Positions 59,774 through 64,000 of a stretch of DNA of 64,000 nt are shown one piece after another; within the stretch, counting starts at the first letter, position 1; each line of letters starts with the position of its first letter. A model generated the notes under the pieces. It was not told where the DNA came from. It saw only the letters and a list, made by a program, of their open reading frames with translations, and ran no database searches. This stretch comes from a bacterium (lineage in GTDB: Bacteria; Armatimonadota; Zipacnadia; Zipacnadales; Zipacnadaceae): the NCBI GenBank assembly GCA_030602615.1, contig JAUVZM010000007.1, forward strand, positions 1 through 64,000, written 5' to 3'. Position numbers and translations under genes: made by a program.

Positions 59774-60115
59774 TCAGGCCGAAGAGGTACTGCGACAGCC
59801 TGCTAGGTATCGGTAGTCTCTCTCCTCTCGCTCTTCTTCCTTGGCGCGCTCTTTCGCCACGAACTCTCGGAGCTTGCGCCGTTCCCACCCCTTGCCAAGC
59901 ACACCCCCTCTGACGAACACTCTAAGTCCGTGAGCCGCTAGACCCACGCCCCATCCCAGCAGCGGCCAGTAGAACCACAGCGTCTCTGGCACCGTGATCA
60001 TGTTGATGGCAAATAGCACTATATTCACCACCACATACGCCCCAAGATGGCTATAGAAACGCTTGATCTCGTGGACCCTTTGCTTAGCTTCCTGGTAGAC
60101 CTCATCGTTGTCCAT
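59774..60115 (-). CDS. 2TM domain-containing protein
   Basis: AKQRVHEIKRFYSHLGAYVVVNIVLFAINMI...FYWPLLGWGVGLAAHGLRVF. Confidence 0.8.
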   Translation of the reverse strand: MDNDEVYQEAKQRVHEIKRFYSHLGAYVVVNIVLFAINMITVPETLWFYWPLLGWGVGLAAHGLRVFVRGGVLGKGWERRKLREFVAKERAKEEEREERDYRYLAGCRSTSSA

Positions 60116-60341
60116 TACTTCTCCCTCCTTTTAGCCGGAATTACCCCTATGGTTTGCTCCTACTCCCAACCTTGCCGGTGTGATCCGAGAATTCCTCTGC
60201 GGCTTGGCCATTTATCTGCAAAGTGTGAGTTTGGAGCCCTCTTGAGCGCAGCCCAGCGCCTTGCCCCGCCCCGCCGCTGTTCTCCACTTTCGCCCCTGCT
60301 GAACTACCTCGGCTTGCATTTGCCGAGGATCCCAGATAGGT

Positions 60342-61526
60342 TCACAGGAACAGACGCGGGTGGCCTATCTCGATGTTACCCACTGCGATCATAAGGTCGC
60401 ACAGTCGCTCGGGGTCGTGGGTGCGGAAGGCGTAGCCGCCGTTACGAATTAGTGATTCGTTAAACTCGAAGTCGGCCCCCCCAGCGCCATACTTGTTATG
60501 CTCCTCGGCAGTGAGGGTGACGGTGTGGATTCTAATGCCTTCCGCCTCAGCACGGTCGGCAGCATCTATTGTAGCTTGCCGTCGCTGCTCAGTGATCCCG
60601 TTACTGGGACCATAAGGCATGCCGTCGCTGACCAGCACGATCGCTCGATTGCAGTTGGGGTCACCATCGGCAAGATATTGTTCAATGGCCCAGTTAATAG
60701 CTACGGCAGGGTTGGTATAGCCGTTGGGGTGGTGCGAGTTGGCCTTGTCATACATGTCATCAACTTCGGGCGGCAGGTCCTCGAACTCGGCTTTATAGAA
60801 GTCGGTCAATTCCAGTGTGAGGTGGGCTTTGGTCCAGCTCCTCCCTTTGCCCCTGCCCCGCTGCCAATCCTTGTTATATGCTATATCACTGTCGAAAGCG
60901 ACAAATCCTATCTTGTCGCCAGCGATGGATACTCCATTGACCAGGCCCATCAAAGCCCAGTCGCCCTCTATGGCATCTGCCCATTCCTCCTGGAATGAGC
61001 CGGAGGCGTCCTGGACCACTATGATCTCCACCGCATCTCGAGGCGAGGTGGAGGTCCTGACACTGGCTGCGCCCGACGCCGTTAGACCCACATGTTCCAC
61101 TCCGAATAGCTTGCCAAAGATCATCGCGATAGGTCCGTCGGGAGAGTCGGTCGTTCTGCGTGCCGTTACCTTCACCGCCACCCCCGTGAAAGTTGCAGAC
61201 CATGGGACTATCTCCTGGGTGTGGGGATCCCACCCTCCGATCTCCACGTCTACGGCGGGATCGAGCACCAACGGCCGGCCCAGTACCGTATTGGCATTAG
61301 CTATCTCAACGACGGCCTGCTGAGCTTGGTCCATATCAAAGCCCTGACGGAGTCTGGCACAGCCCGCCAGCGCAGCAGCATCTGCAACATCCTGTAGTTC
61401 CTGTTTTGCGAGGACCAAGCGGCCGACATCTATGGTGAGGGCCGCGATTCCCAGCAATCCCATCAACGCCAATACCACAATGACTACAACCGTGCCCTGC
61501 TGTGACTCTTTCTGTTCTTCCCACAT
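60342..61526 (-). CDS. TadE/TadG-like pilus-assembly protein with VWA-like domain
   Basis: QQGTVVVIVVLALMGLLGIAALTIDVGRLVLAKQELQDVADAAALAGC; VVQDASGSFQEEW; AIVLVSDGMPYGPSN. Confidence 0.85.
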   Translation of the reverse strand: MWEEQKESQQGTVVVIVVLALMGLLGIAALTIDVGRLVLAKQELQDVADAAALAGCARLRQGFDMDQAQQAVVEIANANTVLGRPLVLDPAVDVEIGGWDPHTQEIVPWSATFTGVAVKVTARRTTDSPDGPIAMIFGKLFGVEHVGLTASGAASVRTSTSPRDAVEIIVVQDASGSFQEEWADAIEGDWALMGLVNGVSIAGDKIGFVAFDSDIAYNKDWQRGRGKGRSWTKAHLTLELTDFYKAEFEDLPPEVDDMYDKANSHHPNGYTNPAVAINWAIEQYLADGDPNCNRAIVLVSDGMPYGPSNGITEQRRQATIDAADRAEAEGIRIHTVTLTAEEHNKYGAGGADFEFNESLIRNGGYAFRTHDPERLCDLMIAVGNIEIGHPRLFL

Positions 61527-61571
61527 GCTTAGTTCGCCTCTTGTTCTGTTTTCGGTAACCTACTACAACAT

Positions 61572-61599
61572 ATTATAGACATTTACAACATATTCTAAA
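61572..61599 (-). promoter_or_regulatory. Candidate promoter for the TadG-like gene overlapping a 20-bp-period direct repeat
   Basis: Minus strand TTTAGA-16 nt-TATAAT; direct repeats tacaacatattatagac / tacaacatattctaaac at 61564 and 61584. Confidence 0.4.
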
Positions 61600-61867
61600 C
61601 TTTTTCGCAAAGTTTGTGAAATATTACCCAATCAATTATGTATGGTTCGTGTCCAGCTGGTTGTTCTAGCCTCAACAAGGGCGTTCATATACGAATGCAG
61701 CGGGATAGCTGGCCTAGTACGCAGCGACAGTGACGACGGCCACCCAGTAAACACCGGAGCGCACAGACTGCAGGGGGATATTCTTCACTCGCCTGGAATT
61801 GACATCAGGCGTTATCAGCCGCCACAATTACGAGAAAACAGATTCGCGGATACACCACGGAAGGTGG

Positions 61868-62259
61868 TGACTTCAGTGTCCGAGGTAGTTGACTTATTGA
61901 CCGATTTGATAGCAATTCCCAGTGTCAATCCCGGCAGCAACACCAGCGCCTTGCCCCGCACCGGTCCCGTCTTCCGAGGACGCCAGGGCCGTGCCCTGCA
62001 GCAGAGCACTCTCCAACGCTGGTTTACTCTCTGGTGCCAGCGCGCCGGATTGACAACCGACAACGGCCACCGTTTCACTTTGCATAGCCTGCGCCGCTTC
62101 GCCGCCAAACAATGGCTGAACCACGGTCTTAACATCCGCCATGTCCAGATACTGCTCAGCCACAACGACCTGCAAACCACGATCCGCTACCTCAACTACC
62201 ACCTCGACGAAATCCAACACGCCGCCCAACACGTCGATTTCGGCCTATCGCCCCAATAA
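61868..62259 (+). pseudogene. Tyrosine recombinase C-terminal fragment fused to an M20-peptidase-like N-terminal fragment
   Basis: VSEVVDLLTDLIAIPSVNPGS (M20-like) then RTGPVFRGRQGRAL...FTLHSLRRFAAKQWLNHGLNIRHVQILLSHNDLQTTIRYL. Confidence 0.7.
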
Positions 62260-62346
62260 CACCCATCCTCCCACTCCCAAGGCAGCGCCGTCCGCAAAAG
62301 CCATCATGGCAACCCCAGTTAAACCCGCATTTGTCATATCAAACAG

Positions 62347-62432
62347 GTTAGCTAAATGATCCGCAGCAGGAGGAATCAGTGCAGGACACAGAGCATACTA
62401 AACGTAGCAACAGGACATATGGGAAATCCCAG
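62347..62432 (+). repeat. 86-nt interspersed leader-type repeat, copy 2
   Basis: Aligns with minus strand of 15141-15226; first 22 nt identical. Confidence 0.7.
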
Positions 62433-62511
62433 ATTAAACCTGGACTCGATCTTGGGGCCAAGGTCACGTCGACAGCAAGCCTGCTCACTGCCTGAGGAAG
62501 CAAGGTGACTT

Positions 62512-63909
62512 ATGACCAGTAGTGAACACCAGCAACTGATGGACAGCATTGCGGGGCTGTTGGACTCGCGGTGCCACTGTCAGTGTGGACGTCTTCACGA
62601 GGTGCCCACTCAGTATATCATCATCGCCCCAGGAGCGCTGGACCGTCTTCCCAAGGTGCTCGCCGAACTGAACCTGACAGGCTGCTCCCTACTAGTTGCC
62701 GACGATAACACCTATCAGGCAGCCGGGCACCGCGTCACCAGCATACTTGGGCAGGCTGGCCATCATCCCGCACAACTGCTAATTGAGCCAGAATCAGGGC
62801 AGCCGGACGTCGAGGCTACCCAAGAGCCTGTTCAACTAGTCGAGCGCGAGGCGGCCGGCTGCAATTACCTCGTTGCTGTCGGCAGTGGGACGATAAATGA
62901 TATCGTCAAGATGGCCTCGACCCGGCTGGACATTCCCTACATAGCCATAGCCACGGCCGCTTCCATGACCGGATATCCTTCGGGAGTTGCTGCCCTGCGC
63001 GTAGGAGGACTGAAGCGGAGTATTCCAGCAACACCACCGGCAGCAATAATCGCCGATATTGATGTCATCGCCGGCGCAGCACCGCAAATGGCCGCCGCCG
63101 GAATTGCCGATCTGGTCTCCCGCTCTCCCAGCAGTATCGACTGGCGACTGGCCGCGCTGCTGCGCGGCGATTACTTCTGCCCCAGGATTGCTCAGATTGC
63201 TGAGTGGCCGGACCGCGCCTGTCGCACCGTAGTCGCTGAAGTCGGCCAGAGGGATCCTGAGGCACTGGCCGTACTGATGGCTGGGCTGATGCTGGCCGGA
63301 ATCGCCATGAAGATGGCCGAGACTTCCGCTCCAGCATCTGGCGGCGGCCACTTGATTTCCCACTACTGGGACATGACAGCGGCCGTGCACGCACGCCATC
63401 GCAGCCTGCACGGGCTACAGGTGGCAATAGGGGATCTGATCTGCACTACCCTCTACGAACAGCTATGGCCGCGCCTTGACCAGGTCGACCTAGCCCAGAT
63501 AGTAGCCGATCGCCGGCCGGCCGAAGAGTTCGCCTGCCAGACTCGCCAGCACTATGCCCCACTGATTGGGCAACAGGCCGCTGACCAGGCTGTGGAAGCC
63601 GCTCTGAGCAAGTACGCCGAAGGCGAACAACTACGCAGCCAATTGGCACCGCTTAGCGCTGAGCCTGACAAGATATGGGATAAGCTGGAGGCTTGGCTGA
63701 CGCCGGCAGAGGAACTAAGGCGGATCTTCGCCGAGGGAGGGATTCCCACCACAGCAGCCGCCCTCGGTATCGGGGAGACCGAACTAGTCAATGCTTACCA
63801 CTTTGCCAGCCGCCTCCGTGCCCGTTACACGGTGCTTGACCTCGCCCACGATCTGGGGCTGCTGGATGAGTTGCGCCACGAGGTGCTCGCAGAAGCCAAT
63901 GCAGTCTGA
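62512..63909 (+). CDS. sn-glycerol-1-phosphate dehydrogenase-like protein (AraM/EgsA family)
   Basis: VAVGSGTINDIVKMAS; PYIAIATAASMTGYPSGVAAL; AAGIADLVSRSPSSIDWRL; SGGGHLISHYWD. Confidence 0.85.
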   Translation: MTSSEHQQLMDSIAGLLDSRCHCQCGRLHEVPTQYIIIAPGALDRLPKVLAELNLTGCSLLVADDNTYQAAGHRVTSILGQAGHHPAQLLIEPESGQPDVEATQEPVQLVEREAAGCNYLVAVGSGTINDIVKMASTRLDIPYIAIATAASMTGYPSGVAALRVGGLKRSIPATPPAAIIADIDVIAGAAPQMAAAGIADLVSRSPSSIDWRLAALLRGDYFCPRIAQIAEWPDRACRTVVAEVGQRDPEALAVLMAGLMLAGIAMKMAETSAPASGGGHLISHYWDMTAAVHARHRSLHGLQVAIGDLICTTLYEQLWPRLDQVDLAQIVADRRPAEEFACQTRQHYAPLIGQQAADQAVEAALSKYAEGEQLRSQLAPLSAEPDKIWDKLEAWLTPAEELRRIFAEGGIPTTAAALGIGETELVNAYHFASRLRARYTVLDLAHDLGLLDELRHEVLAEANAV

Positions 63910-64000
63910 CCACCAGCAGTCGTCTCCCACTGGTGCCCGAGCTGAGTCGCCAGTACAAGCCTGCTGGGGGGCAGACGACACGTGCGCAGCCCCTTGCAGA

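Noticed and set aside
1-64000. Many overlapping ORFs in the track on the strand opposite to clear genes (for example 6429-7247 +, 19381-20088 +, 39143-40234 -, 53332-53850 -)
   Set aside because: They lie antisense or out of frame over well-supported genes, have low-complexity Arg/Pro/Ser-rich translations and no recognisable motifs.
1-64000. CRISPR arrays, rRNA and tRNA genes
   Set aside because: No regularly spaced repeats with unique spacers and no conserved rRNA or complete tRNA sequences were seen by eye.

Overview
This is a 64-kb bacterial chromosome segment. The pseudopilin and H-x9-DG style and the gene content look Armatimonadota-like, but that is inference and not tested. It opens with a secretin 3' end and a minus-strand type II secretion/type IV pilus-like operon (about 0.8-7.5 kb: pseudopilins, GspE/PilB, GspF/PilC), followed by an anti-sigma/ECF sigma pair. 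Next come a DegT aminotransferase with a decayed Gfo/Idh/MocA neighbour, a very large putative glycoside-hydrolase lipoprotein, an alkaline-phosphatase-superfamily protein and a 1326-aa DUF2339-like membrane protein. A phospholipid-type gene set lies at 22-31 kb (two PAP2, lipid kinase, two CDP-alcohol phosphatidyltransferases, CdsA, NTP-transferase), with PlsY at 39 kb and a glycerol-1-phosphate dehydrogenase-like gene at 62.5 kb. Other identifiable genes are metallophosphoesterases, a WD40/TPR protein, an MFS symporter, a second ECF sigma locus, RpiB, a glycosyltransferase, a two-component system, a B12/radical SAM protein, GalT, PIG-L, a fused E1 alpha/beta dehydrogenase and an M24 peptidase. 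The last third (about 54-62 kb) is accessory-like: tyrosine recombinase fragments flank an hsdM pseudogene, a four-gene putative chaperone/outer-membrane-barrel surface system and a TadG/VWA gene. The strongest novelty candidates are (1) an ECF sigma partner that fuses a zinc-finger anti-sigma domain, a pseudopilin-like domain and a DUF4349-like domain (36984-38994), (2) the two-subunit + Ig-like chaperone + beta-barrel operon (55860-59760), and (3) a radical SAM gene embedded between galT 5' and 3' fragments and apparently translated by stop/start overlap from a captured galT leader (45806-48577). Several interspersed repeats and gene relics were found by eye. All family names come from motif recognition; no database searches were run.
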